Positions 35,201-45,500 of a DNA stretch of 64,000 nt are shown piece after piece; within the stretch, counting starts at the first letter, position 1; each line of letters starts with the position of its first letter. The notes beneath the pieces are model-generated. The model was given only the letters and a program-made list of their open reading frames with translations, was not told where the DNA came from and made no database searches. The stretch comes from Hygrophila difformis (taxonomy: Eukaryota > Streptophyta > Magnoliopsida > Lamiales > Acanthaceae). The stretch covers positions 21,227,050-21,291,049 of the forward strand of contig JAOANR010000003.1 of the NCBI GenBank assembly GCA_030278955.1, written 5' to 3'. The position numbers and the translations under genes are program-made.

Positions 35201-38200
35201 GATGACGCCAACCAAGAGGAAGAAGAGGATCCTGTACTGATGCAGGATCCCGAAGGTAAATCTGTTCTCCCACTACCCATTTCTCGCAAACTACTCCCTT
35301 CCGTTGAATGCCCACCAGAGCTTGAACTTAAAACATTACCCGATCATCTCAAGTATGCGTTTCTCGCAGAACATAAAAAGTTACCCGTGATTGTTTCGGC
35401 CAAGCTCTCCCAAGAGCAAGAAAATGCTCTGGTGGTCGTTCTTAAGAAACATGTACATGCAATAGGTTGGACCATTTCTGATATAAAAGGAATAAGCCCT
35501 TCTATTTGCATGCACAGGATTTTAATGGAAGAAGAGTTTAAACCCTCCCGTCAACCTCAGAGGCGATTGAATCCCCTTATGCAAGAAGTGGTAAGGAAAG
35601 AAGTTATCAAGCTCTTAGATGCTGGTATAATCTATCCTATCTCTGATAGCAAATGGGTTAGCCCAGTGCAGGTCGTACCCAAACGAGGAGGGATGTGCAT
35701 AACCAAGAATGAGCAAGGAGAGGAGGTTGCAACTAGGCCAGTGACCGGATGGAGAGTTTGTATTGACTACCGGAAGCTGAACGAGGCCACACGCAAGGAC
35801 CATTTTCCGTTGCCATTCATTGATCAGATGCTTGAGAGGTTGGCAGGGAGAGAGTTTTATTGCTTTTTGGATGGTTATTCTGGTTATAATCAGATTGTTA
35901 TTTCCAGTGAAGACCATGATAAAACCACTTTTACTTGCCCGTACGGCACTTTTGCCTATCGACGGATGCCTTTTGGTTTGTGCAATGCACCTGCTACTTT
36001 TCAAAGATGCATGATGTCTATTTTCTCTGAATTTATCGAAAAATGCATTGAGGTCTTCATGGATGACTTCTCTGTATATGGAGATACGTTCGAAGATTGT
36101 TTGACCAATCTTGCTAAGATTTTAAAGAGGTGTGAGGACACTAACTTGGTTTTAAATTGGGAAAAGTGTCATTTTATGGTCACTGAGGGCATAGTGTTAG
36201 GTCATCGCATTTCTCGTGCAGGCATTGAAGTTGATCCAGCCAAAGTTTCCATCATTGCCAATCTCCCTCTTCCTAACTCGATCAAATCAGATAGGAGCTT
36301 CTTAGGGCATGCCGGTTTTTACCGGAGATTCATTAAGGATTTCTCTAAAATTGCCAAGCCGCTCACTAATCTGCTTTGTAAAGAAAATCCTTTCTTAATA
36401 AATGAAGCGTGTGTCCAAGCCTTTGACACGCTCAAGAAGATGTTGGTTTCTGCACCGATAGTGCAACCACCCGATTGGTCACTGCCTTTCGAGGTAATGT
36501 GCGATGCTAGTGGTCCCGCCGTAGGCGCAGTTCTTGGACAACATAAGGATGGGAGACACTGCGTAATTCATTACGCAAGTCATGCCCTGAATGAAGCCCA
36601 AGTTAACTACACCACAACGGAGAAAGAGATGTATGCTGTAGTCTTCGCGTTTGACAAGTTCAGACAGTATCTGATAGGTACGAAGACCATAGTATACACC
36701 GATCATACAGCACTGAGATACTTGTTTAGCAAACAAGATGCAAAACCTCGATTAATCAGGTGGGTACTTCTGTTGCAAGAATTCGACATCATAATAAAAG
36801 ATAGGCGAGGTCGAGATAATGGTGCTGCTGACCATTTATCTCGATTAGATAATGATAAAAAGGAAAAAGCCGTCAACGAAGAGTTCCCGGACGAACAGTT
36901 GTTCGCATTGCATCTGCATAATCAAGCTTGTCCATGGTTTTCCGGCATCGCTAACTTCTTGGCATGCGGAATAACCCCACAGTTTTCGAACTATCATCAG
37001 AGGAATAAGTTCAAACGAGATGTATTAAGTTACTTCTGGGAAGAACCTTATCTCTTCAAACACTGCGCCGATTCAATAATCAGGCGATGTGTGACCGAGC
37101 ATGAAGCCTATCAAATTTTCAGAAAATGCCATGAATCAGAATATGGAGGTCACCATGGTCCCGCTCGAACGGCCCACAAGGTCCTCGAATGTGGATTTTA
37201 TTGGCCTCACATCTATGAGGATTGCAGGACATTTGTAAAGGGCTGTGACAGATGCCAAAGATTAGGAAACATCTCCAAGAGGGATGAGATGCCTCAAAAG
37301 GGGATTCTCACACTTGAGATCTTTGATGTATGGGGCATTGACTTCATGGGACCGTTTCCACCATCTGGTGGAAACTACTATATCTTGGTAGCTGTCGATT
37401 ACGTGTCCAAATGGGTCGAGGCGGTCGCATTACCGACCAATGATGGTAGCCAAGTCATCAAGTTCCTCAAGAACAACATTTTCAGTCGATTTGGCGTACC
37501 TAGGGTGGTGATATCTGATGGAGGAACACATTTTATTAATAAAGGTTTTGAAACTTTAATGAGTAAAAATGGGATCCTCCATAAGATAGGCACGCCTTAC
37601 CATCCTCAGACTAATGGTCAAGTCGAAGTATCCAATCGCGAAATCAAACACATACTCGAAGCCACTGTCGGGATAACCTGCAAGGATTGGGCACGTAAGC
37701 TCAATGACGCTCTATGGGCATACCGCACAGCATATAAGACTCCCATCGGGATGTCTCCATATAGGCTGGTCTTCGGAAAAGCCTGTCATTTGCCTGTAGA
37801 GTTAGAGCATAAAGCTTACTGGGCCGTTAAAACACTCAACTTCGATCCGAAAGTTGCTCAGAGCAAACGTAAGTTGGACCTCAATGAAATTGAGGAAATG
37901 CGAGCGCAAGCTTATGAAAGCTCTCGAATTTACAAGGAGCGGACCCAGAAGTTACACGATCGCCGGATCAAATCTAAGTATTTCTATGTTGGTCAACATG
38001 TTTTATTGTTTAATACTAGGTTGAAGCTGTTCCCCGGAAAGCTCAAATCTAGATGGGAAGGACCACATGAAGTACTAGAGGTATTCAAAAATGGAGCTGT
38101 CAGGATCCGAACTGACAGGGGCGATATAGTGGTGAATGGACAACGATTAAAAGAGTACCTCGGACAGTTCGATCCGGAGAAAGAAAGCCAAGCAGTGGCA

Positions 38201-38221
38201 GACCCGGCTTACGCTCAATAA
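32261..38221 (+). CDS. Athila Gag-Pol polyprotein, uninterrupted
   Basis: 1986 codons from the first good ATG ([13 protein letters not shown]) after the primer site. Order: basic and Pro/Asn/Gln-rich N-terminus; capsid (about 205-350: [56 protein letters not shown]); knuckle [13 protein letters not shown] near 434; Gln/Asn-rich spacer with a QNQNQN run; protease [11 protein letters not shown] near 800 and [13 protein letters not shown] ([34 protein letters not shown], catalytic FMDDFSVYG near 1266); RNase H ([16 protein letters not shown] near 1414, [24 protein letters not shown]); integrase zinc finger ending CDRCQRLG and DDE core ([27 protein letters not shown]). The protease has Ser-Ser where the active-site loop usually has Ala-Ser or Gly-Ala. 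No stop or frameshift, which is unusual for an element of this size. Confidence 0.95.
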   Translation: MQRRKQTPAEIPFNSEIEKTARRLRAETKRRRERERQALLSPSTSSDISEMANPDIPPIIQPNPPLHNIEEDPEDADNDDLDDPPPQIIQGGGNPPNMEQQHFEAPPPNPNQNPPNNQNHPNQQNFQNQQNQPYHNPHQNPPNPNDFNDPRNYFMPQNYYPQQYQGGPENNHQAAAAADYMQPILEPYLNIPGQAPFLARNFELKPALINLVQSNQFAGASHEDPHDHLQTFLELCDTIKNRDVSANTIRLRLFPFSLTSGARTWYKSLPVNQKSTWEDVIRNFLAKYFPKSKVDECRSKIAEFKMKPDESLYDAKERFFNLLRKCPQHGFHDWERLRKFYSGLTPAWKSMLDAAGGQHFLYIPMDQAWAKIEAMSVNRSVLTDDGNPTPPRGLCAVSTVEKSDIEKLQEQVAALSVNQGVGSSAQGQQTDVICGLCQGAHATDTCEQITAESCNYAGAFPNRHPNLFYSNNNALNSHLLNKPQQQQFNPQQNQGFNQNRGQHFQNPGFQPQIQQRPPQNFQNFQPNQSFQPQFVPNQGQLNQNQNQNQNQNQKPPSRLENLMTDFITSQKEINNQLQASIRNVETQVTQMANEMQKRDKGTLPSTAEKNPQCKAITLKSGRVLAGPKGADTGAEFEEDDVVDNAGKEADNENEAEKETAELQTEAAPETAESDKGTGEGTTSFPSPPKIPNNKYMPRIPYPARLKNKEHDLKFKKFLQRLKSVEITIPLTEMISEMPIYAKFLKELISGKRQVEQEEVIILNSTCSAIVQRRMPEKKEDPGCCTLPVQFGKAKVSMGLCDLGSSINVMPLAMAMRLKLGEIQPIRMRLQLADRSITQPVGILKDVVVKTGQVLFPVDFIILDIEEDSEMPLILGRPFLATGGALIDAKSGKVTLRVDGEEIIFDMEKLQKFPNDSSCFSFENVIVREELDSELDCGMMLDEPSKQVLKPAGVEHKGCKAVHFADPETGDLEEFDGIEFHDDANQEEEEDPVLMQDPEGKSVLPLPISRKLLPSVECPPELELKTLPDHLKYAFLAEHKKLPVIVSAKLSQEQENALVVVLKKHVHAIGWTISDIKGISPSICMHRILMEEEFKPSRQPQRRLNPLMQEVVRKEVIKLLDAGIIYPISDSKWVSPVQVVPKRGGMCITKNEQGEEVATRPVTGWRVCIDYRKLNEATRKDHFPLPFIDQMLERLAGREFYCFLDGYSGYNQIVISSEDHDKTTFTCPYGTFAYRRMPFGLCNAPATFQRCMMSIFSEFIEKCIEVFMDDFSVYGDTFEDCLTNLAKILKRCEDTNLVLNWEKCHFMVTEGIVLGHRISRAGIEVDPAKVSIIANLPLPNSIKSDRSFLGHAGFYRRFIKDFSKIAKPLTNLLCKENPFLINEACVQAFDTLKKMLVSAPIVQPPDWSLPFEVMCDASGPAVGAVLGQHKDGRHCVIHYASHALNEAQVNYTTTEKEMYAVVFAFDKFRQYLIGTKTIVYTDHTALRYLFSKQDAKPRLIRWVLLLQEFDIIIKDRRGRDNGAADHLSRLDNDKKEKAVNEEFPDEQLFALHLHNQACPWFSGIANFLACGITPQFSNYHQRNKFKRDVLSYFWEEPYLFKHCADSIIRRCVTEHEAYQIFRKCHESEYGGHHGPARTAHKVLECGFYWPHIYEDCRTFVKGCDRCQRLGNISKRDEMPQKGILTLEIFDVWGIDFMGPFPPSGGNYYILVAVDYVSKWVEAVALPTNDGSQVIKFLKNNIFSRFGVPRVVISDGGTHFINKGFETLMSKNGILHKIGTPYHPQTNGQVEVSNREIKHILEATVGITCKDWARKLNDALWAYRTAYKTPIGMSPYRLVFGKACHLPVELEHKAYWAVKTLNFDPKVAQSKRKLDLNEIEEMRAQAYESSRIYKERTQKLHDRRIKSKYFYVGQHVLLFNTRLKLFPGKLKSRWEGPHEVLEVFKNGAVRIRTDRGDIVVNGQRLKEYLGQFDPEKESQAVADPAYAQ

Positions 38222-38355
38222 GAAATAGCATTTAAAAACACAAAAATTTCAGTTTATATATATATAGTATATATTTATAGTATCTATTTCACGACAAGAA
38301 AGTACCCAAAGATCAATTAAACATTTAGAGTACTAAGACTCTAAATGTGAGGATG
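38222..38355 (+). other. Pol 3' flank with first PPT-like copy
   Basis: AT-rich (a TATATATATAGTATATAT stretch), ending in CTAAATGTGAGGATGT (38341-38356). This is nearly the same sequence that stands directly before the real 3' LTR at 42556-42570. Confidence 0.7.
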
Positions 38356-39246
38356 TTGATATGTGGAGAAAATCTAATGCATTTCATTTATCTGTCTTGC
38401 AGAAAGCTCGGAACCATCAAAAAGAAGGAGCAGATAAGAGTAACATGGAAAACCAGGTTCTTGGTTGGATTAGTTCCATAAGTATGAGAAAACGCTTTCG
38501 GAATTTGAAGAAATTCAATACCCGGAATAAAATTCACAGATAAATGGAACTAACCCAACCTAATTTTATGCAAGTGGATTATTTAAATTTTCAGCCCAGC
38601 ATTCTGAACTCATTTGGACTGAATTTATTTAGCCCAATTCAAATAAAATGGACTCAGGCCCAACATCACACTTGGGCCCAGTCCAAGAAATTTGAAAATT
38701 CAAAATTCTTTGTCGCGGAAGGTCCTTTGTCGCGATGTCATGCATCGCGACCAGGCCCTATTCCGCGACAAACCCTCTTTTGTTCTTAACCCTTCCCCGT
38801 TGGTTGTCGCGATGCACTTTGTCGCGGAGCATGACTCCGCGACCAAGCCCCGCTCCGCGACACAACCTGCGTTGACTGTCTCCATACTGAACGTTGTCGC
38901 TATGGCCTTGTCGCGGAGCATGACTCCGCGACCAACCCTCGACTCTGCGACCTCTCTGATGTCGCCATGCCTTGTCACGGAACACGGTTCCGCGACAGAG
39001 TTTCGGAGTCCGCGACAAAAGTTCTAGTATTTATACCCCCCCACCCCCTCCAGTCTCTTTTCACTCTCACTTGTCATTTCAACTTCTTTCAGCTTCTTCA
39101 TCTTCTTTCCCCCATTTTTTTTTCTCTCATCCGAATGAACACCACGTGTTCTTCGCACTCTTTCACTCCATCTTCAAGGGGAAACTATGGACCGATTTCA
39201 TGGACTCCTCCCAAACCTTGGACCCGTGCCTAGACCCGAGGGGAGG
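38356..39246 (+). repeat. LTR-like block inside the Athila element, possible internal promoter
   Basis: It begins TGATATGTGGAGAAAAT right after a PPT-like sequence, like the true LTR start TGATAATGGCCAGAAAT. It then has the same arrangement as the LTR upstream region: a GGCCCA-rich part, a cluster of GTCGCGGA/TCCGCGAC palindromes (38710-39017), and a TATA-like GTATTTATACC (39027-39037) followed by a CT-rich leader. Overall identity to the true LTR is low outside these landmarks, so it would be a fragment from a different or much older LTR. It lies immediately upstream of the F-box-like gene. Confidence 0.6.
38710..39017. repeat. Third palindromic module cluster
   Basis: Palindromes here have different centres from those in the LTR: GTCGCGGAG-CATGA-CTCCGCGAC occurs twice (38821-38843 and 38910-38932), GTCGCGATG-TCATG-CATCGCGAC at 38729-38751, and an imperfect GTCACGGAAC/GTTCCGCGAC pair at 38973-38996. 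The flanking module is kept while the middle varies. Confidence 0.85.
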
Positions 39247-40903
39247 GTAAACCCTATTTTCGCCATGTTCATGACACCCATTCGGACCCTTTGTTTTGTT
39301 TTCTTTTGTTGTGTTCTTGGTGTGATGTGGTGAATGCGCACGTTTAACTTTAGATTTTTTGAGGTTTTTGAGTGCTCTCGGTTGAGAGCACCATTTTGAA
39401 ACATTTGAAACCCCATTTTGAAACTGGTAATGGTTTAAAGATTTTGAAGTTTTAAAACTGGAAAGAACAAACTGATGAACATTTGGGTATTGTTTTGAAT
39501 ATCTTGATGTTATTGGTTTGATTGATCTTGAGGTGATGTGCACAGTGTTGTTTTGGTGTAATAAAAGAGGTAAGATCTTTTTTTGGGCACATTTGTTCTC
39601 ATGTTAGTAATCTCATGGGAATAAATGTTTGTTTGTTTATGGAAACATAGTACAAACACCCAATGAGAAACTTCCACTTTTAATAAAAGCAACCTTTTAG
39701 AAAAAGACAAAAAGAGTTATTTTTGTTTAATGTTTGACTTGAGCCTTTTGTTCCCAAAGGAACACTAGTGTGAGTAAGATAGCAGTATTTTTGTCACCCA
39801 ACTGCTATCCTTTTCAAAATCAAAAATGGGACCACTCACATCCCACTCTTATTAAATAAAACAAGTCAACCATTTTAAAACTAAAAACAGTGTTTGCAAA
39901 TTTTTGGATGCTTTAACTGTCCAAACAATTCGAGCTATCCAGAAATAGCAGATCCGTTCCGCCACGTCTCCATTGCACATTCCAATATTCGAGCACTCCA
40001 TTTCCATCTGTCCATTTCATTCCACTTCCAACAAGTGTCTCGGACTTGTTTAATAAAATTGAAAAACTTTTGGGCCCAATGGCCCGTTAAAAAGATTTTA
40101 GGCCCAATGGCCAATTTTATTTTATTTTGGGCTCCTTAGCCCATTTAAAACCAAATATTATTTACAAGTGCTTTAAATCAAAATTCAAGTCAGAAATTTA
40201 ATAATCTCACATCTAGAGCAAAGCTCTAAATGTGAGGATGTTGGTTTCTGAACTTGAATAATTTCTGAAAATTGCATAAAAAATTGGATTCATCACTTCT
40301 TATCTTTTCAGGGGTAATCCTCCCATTCCAGATCCTGCACCAGAAGGAACCAGGTTGCTGGACCTACCGCTCGAACTCCTTGGTGAAATTCTCTCCCGGA
40401 TAGGAGAGGATGAAATCAGGGAGGTGTTTGCCGCACAACGGATATGCAAAAAGCTCAGGGATGCTGGGAACCTCGCCATCGTGTACAAGCGATGCGAGGT
40501 TGACTCCTCCACTGTGAAGAGAGGGCAAGAGAGAATCCGTTGGCAGAAGGAGAGATTCCTGCGAACATGCACAGCGGCAGGAAATTTCAATCTCCAGATC
40601 ATTCCCGCACTAATGGCATTTGCAGAAGGGAATGAGGAGCAAGCCTGTGAACTGCTGCGCCCAGGAATTGAGGACAACCATAAGGCATCGATCTTCACCC
40701 GGGGACTGATGCTTATGAGCAAAACGGATGAAAGGCAAGTTGAACAAGGGATCGGAATGATCGAAAGAATGGTAACAGATCGGTCAATTCTTCAGTACAC
40801 GTCTACCAACGTCCTCGGATGGATGACGGACGACCCAGACACTCCATACCTATGGGCAAATCAAGGGGACAGAATCTACTGCCCAAGGAGGCATGAGCCA
40901 TGA
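39200..40903 (+). CDS. F-box-like protein in the env position of the Athila element
   Basis: Exon 2 (40312-40903) is a clear open frame with LDLPLELLGEILSRIGEDE and RICKKLRDAGN, an F-box-like start (LPxELLxEIL, then Cys-Lys-x-Leu). It continues with RFLRTCTAAGN, then ALMAFAEGNEEQACELL and ASIFTRGLMLMSKTDE, which recall the Sel1/TPR-like tail of plant At2g35280-type F-box proteins. F-box proteins link SKP1-CUL1 ubiquitin ligases to targets. No ATG opens exon 2, but a pyrimidine-rich acceptor (CTTATCTTTTCAG, ending 40311) precedes it. An upstream frame with ATG at 39200 ends at the donor GAGG|GTAAAC (39246/39247) and joins in phase, giving 212 residues. Two out-of-frame ATGs precede it (39135, 39187), so the true start is uncertain. 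It is on the same strand as gag-pol. The F-box assignment is by eye; an env-like origin is the alternative, but no membrane segment is visible. Confidence 0.68.
40224..40243 (+). repeat. Second copy of the PPT-like sequence
   Basis: CTCTAAATGTGAGGATGTTG lies within the proposed F-box-gene intron, about 70 bp before its 3' splice site. It shares 17 bases with the copies at 38341 and 42556. Confidence 0.85.
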
Positions 40904-42552
40904 TGAACCATAATGGCTGGTGTCTGCGGTGTGAGTTGACCAGTTACATCCACTGGGCCAGATTCCTATTTTGAAGAAAGAAGGAAGAATCCTAGTTCCA
41001 CTTTACCTTGCTTTATTTCATTTCCATTTTAGTAGTAGTAATTTGCAAGGGATTTCCCCTTTTGTGTGTGCAGGTTTGTACCAACTGCACGAGAATCCCT
41101 TGCCTCGGATGTATTTACTGCTTTCCCTAAATTGGAACTCAGCTTTTGAGACCACTGAACAATTCTTTACTGCTTTCCTTTGAAAAGATGTCTGTACAGT
41201 CCGAGATGAATAAGTGACTGTCAGACCAAAAATATGCTGTTGACATACTTAGTATGTCAGCAGTGCCTCTTTACTGCTTTCAATTAAATGACCAGCAAAA
41301 ATATGCATAAAATTGCTCTAAATTCACATGTTGAATTTAGGCTTGTGATTAAATTTTCAAACTTTTAAATTGGGATAATATAATTGAGAATATGCATGAC
41401 ATGAATTCCTGAGGTTTTGAGCTATAAAAATTTAATGATGCGATCAGCTTATTGGGTAATAAATCTGCAGGTTAGAGATTTTGATTGAATAAACTGTTAG
41501 AATTAAGCTTTGATTAAATTTGAGAATATTGTATGACATGAATCAACCCAACCATGTGAGATTTGAGCCATGAGTCACTTTTACTCATTTCTTTTCCTTG
41601 ATGTGTGAATCATTTTTGATTAAAGGAGACTAGAACTTGCAATTGGGACCGATTCAAGACCATGCCATATTCCCGAAATCGAGCATATGATCGAGGCACC
41701 TAGAAAAACCCAAATTTTTGGCCTTCTTTTGAAATCCAAACCCAACAATATTTTCCCTATAGGATTAACCAATTTGAGCCTATAAGCCTAATTTTTCTTT
41801 GAAGCCAAGAATGAATTCTATCAAGGCATTACAATTTTTGATCATCAATGAAAACTATTAATCGGTATTCCATGAACCGATTCAAAAAAAAAAAATTAGT
41901 TGAACTTTATTCAACATAAATAAATTGCAAATGACAAAGCAAATTAGACTTAGTCTAATGTCATGCAATAGAAAAGAAATAATGATGATCATAAATTTTA
42001 AATAAAAATGCCAGGTCATGATAAATTAATTCTTGCCACTTCTTAGCCCAATAATTCCCCTTTCCTACCTAATGTTACAACCGTATGCCCCGTTATAACC
42101 CTTAAATAAGACCTCGTGATCTCGATTTAAAGAAATGAGCCGGTGGCGAGTTGGTCTGATTGCAAACTTATGGGATAATTTAATTAAATTTGATTTGGAG
42201 CGTTCATGATTAAACCCCAATTGAGAGTGAGTGAATTTTCCGATTCTCTTATATGTGAGGCTTTGTCTTATTGCACATATTCATGTCATCCTCTAATTCT
42301 CATCCCTAATCCTTGCATTTTTCAAACATGATATTCATGAAGGATTGATAATAATGTTTGATTCATAGGCCCGATATAGTGAGCAAGTATCATTTCATTA
42401 AACACTGCAATCAAGGGAATTTAATACTTGTAATTTTTGATTGTCTTATCCCAATCCAAGAAAGATGTGATTTATGAAGCCACGAAAATGAATTGAATAT
42501 GTAGAGTCCGTGTTCTTACGAACATTGACTCTGACTGCTCGGGGACGATCAG
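40904..42552 (+). other. Long noncoding 3' region of the Athila element
   Basis: 1.6 kb of AT-rich sequence between the F-box-like stop and the 3' LTR with no frame worth calling. Short repeats such as TTTACTGCTTTC (near 41134, 41168 and 41270) occur. It probably contains the 3'UTR of the extra gene. Confidence 0.5.
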
Positions 42553-42570
42553 TATTAAATGTGAGGATGT
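42553..42570 (+). other. Athila polypurine tract position
   Basis: TATTAAATGTGAGGATGT stands immediately before the 3' LTR start TGATAATGG. The GTGAGGATG core is moderately purine-rich and is the third copy of this sequence in the element. Confidence 0.65.
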
Positions 42571-45500
42571 TGATAATGGCCAGAAATGACCATTATTTTC
42601 AATCCATTTCCGTGTCTTAAACGGGCATTTGATCGCATTCCGGTCTTACATTAAGTAAGAAAGCAGTCGAATTGGACTAATTTATGCATAATTGTAAAAA
42701 TAATAAGCTGGTGTGAAAAAGACATAAATATGTAATTTTATTACATATTTATGTTAGAAAAATCCAAAAACATGAGAAAAAGAAAAGGAAACAAAAAGAT
42801 GGGAAAAAGATAGAAAAGCCCACAAAAAGAATATTTTCGGCCCATCTGGCCCAATCCAGCAGGCCCAGGAAGGCCTTTGTCGCGGAAGCCCTTTGGCGCG
42901 ATGCAGTGTTCCACGACAAAGGAGGGTTCCGCGACCAAGCAGCCCAGATGAAGAGGAAACCAGCCAAGCCCTTTGTCGCGATGACCTTTGTCGCGATGGC
43001 ATGCTCCGCGACAAAGGCATGACTCCGTGACCAAGACACCCAATTAGAGACACAAGACCCAGTCGAGAAGCCTTGCCACATGCAGTGTGTTCCGCGACCA
43101 ACTTGATGCTCCGAGACAAAGCTGTGATGTGTGTGATGTCTTAAGACACAATGGGCTAGAATCAAGGCCCACGGGCTTAGGGTTACACTTCTATAAATAT
43201 GAGGTGTCTCCCATGAGCTAAGGGTTGGAAAAATTGGAATTTTGTTGAGCTCTCTTGAAGGCAAGCTTAGGAGTTCTTCCTTAGGTAGAGTAGTTTAGGT
43301 TTATTTTCATGTATTATTTAATTTTTGCTCTTAGTTTAGCTTAGTTTAGTGTTTTTACTGTTCACAATTACCTAGATAGCCACTTTTATACCATGTTTTG
43401 GTTTCTAAACTCTTATTTTTAGGGTTTGTAATACCCAAATCATGGGTATTAACAACACCCCTTCAATAATATGGGAAAACATTCATCATTTGTGTCCCAA
43501 ATCATGAAATGGGTCTCACACCCCATGGATTTATGCTTTATTTTTCATTTCGGGGTCATTTGACCCCCATTATGCTATCTTTATGCTTACTGTTAGCATT
43601 TTATGGATAATGTTGTGTGAATGTGTGATCAAACCCTAGATTAGGACTCTTGCTTTATTTTAATATTCTGCCCAGCTTTGTTTATTTTTGTTTAAGCATG
43701 TTCTTCCTTATTTTGAATGTTTTTTGCTTGTTTTTAGCTTAGAATAGCTTTTTGATCTGAAATAGGGTGAGATCACGCTGTTTGCATGCCACTGTTCATT
43801 TCTGCTTTTTCTGACTTTTGTCCTGAACCACCTCGGGCGCCAACCGCCTTTTGTCGCGGAACCACGTTCCGCGACAAAATGGTTGTTCCGCGACCAAGGT
43901 GTTTCAAGACACTTGTCTCCATAATTTAAAACCCTTTGTCGCGGAACACCTTGTCGCGGAGCCACGCTCCGTGACAAAACTTTCCATGCATAGCGACGAA
44001 GGAGCCAAACTCTCGCATTTTGTCTGCATGGCTTTTTGTCGCGGAATCATCTTGTCGCGGAACCACGTTCCGCGACAGAATCTCATTCTGAGACAGAAAA
44101 ATTATGCCATGTTCCTTATTCTTTGAACACTTTGTCGCGGAATCACCTTGTCGCGGAACCACGTTCCGCGACAAAATCTCCATGCATAGCGACAAAGGTT
44201 CAAATGCTTTAGGAATTTTCTGAAAACACTTTGTCGCGATGTCACTTTTGTCGCGGAACCACGTTCCGCGACAAAATCTTGCATAGCGACAAAGAGGCGT
44301 TATGCTGCCAAAAATTCTAAAAACTTGTCGGGATACCCATGTCGCGGACCTCGGACCGCGACAAAACTTATGGTATCGCGACAAAGATTCACTTCTCTCT
44401 ATTTTAATCTTAAACAATCTTCATTCTCTTTCTATATTATATTGCAACACTCACATCATAACCCCACGGGTTAAGGTGTAAAATTCTGGAATTGCAATAT
44501 AGGGTGTTATGCTGCCCAAATTTTGATTCTCCATTTGCATCGCTTAATTAATTGAACCCTTGACTCATTAATGATTAAAGATTGAGATTAGCAATAATCA
44601 AACTTCAATAATCATCATGATTAAAGGACCTTTGTTCAATTACCATTAAAACACTCTTCTATAAACAAAATCTTGATGGCTTAAGCAGATAACCCGGACT
44701 GTAATTAATTATAGTAGGAAGGATTATTTAAGACCATCAATTGTGGACCCAATCCACAACCGTGCATGAGAAACCAATGTCTCTCATACAAGGAATCTTC
44801 TTTTATTTCTTATTTATTTTGTCTTTGTGTGTTGTGTGGAACCATTAGTAAAGAATACATCAGACTAATATTGGCGGGTATTCCCTCATGGATAACTAGC
44901 TCGTATTCTGGGTATTACTTACTCATTGTTATTTTGCATGGTCTGGATGACTGTCAGTGGAAGCCTTGGCGGTTCGCCCATCCGGGGTTATAATAGCTGC
45001 TCGGCTGACTCCCATCCAGATACAGTTTATTTCTCCTATCTTAATTTCCAAACCCAAATTCCAATCTGTAATGGGAGCCAGTTGGCATCAGTAAATGCCA
45101 GCTGACGACCATTATAGAAGGGAAGCATGTAGGTTTTTATCCGAATTCACAGACAGTGGAGGCCCAACTGGTGTTGACACCACCATTATAGGGTCTAAGC
45201 TGTCTAAATTCGCTCCATCCGAGTAATTGGGAAATTGGACAGTAGATGTTTACAGTCCACCTGATTATTCTGCCATTACTTTGGTCTCTTGACTACTTCA
45301 TATCTGTGTTTCACCTTCTGTCTAGACCCGCATCTATATTTTGGGTCAATTAATTTTACACTTCCCTATATCTTTATGCATGATAATATTATATACTATT
45401 GTGGTCTGTAATTATTTTGGGATCCTTCCCTTGGACAATAGAAGTCTAGATCTTAAACAGATATTGTGTAATAAATTTCCAAAAATCTCTTTATAAAATC

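Noticed and set aside
39135..39233. 34-codon frame (MNTTCSSHSF...) before the F-box-like start
   Set aside because: Could be an upstream ORF but has no homology; noted only as a reason to doubt the 39200 start.
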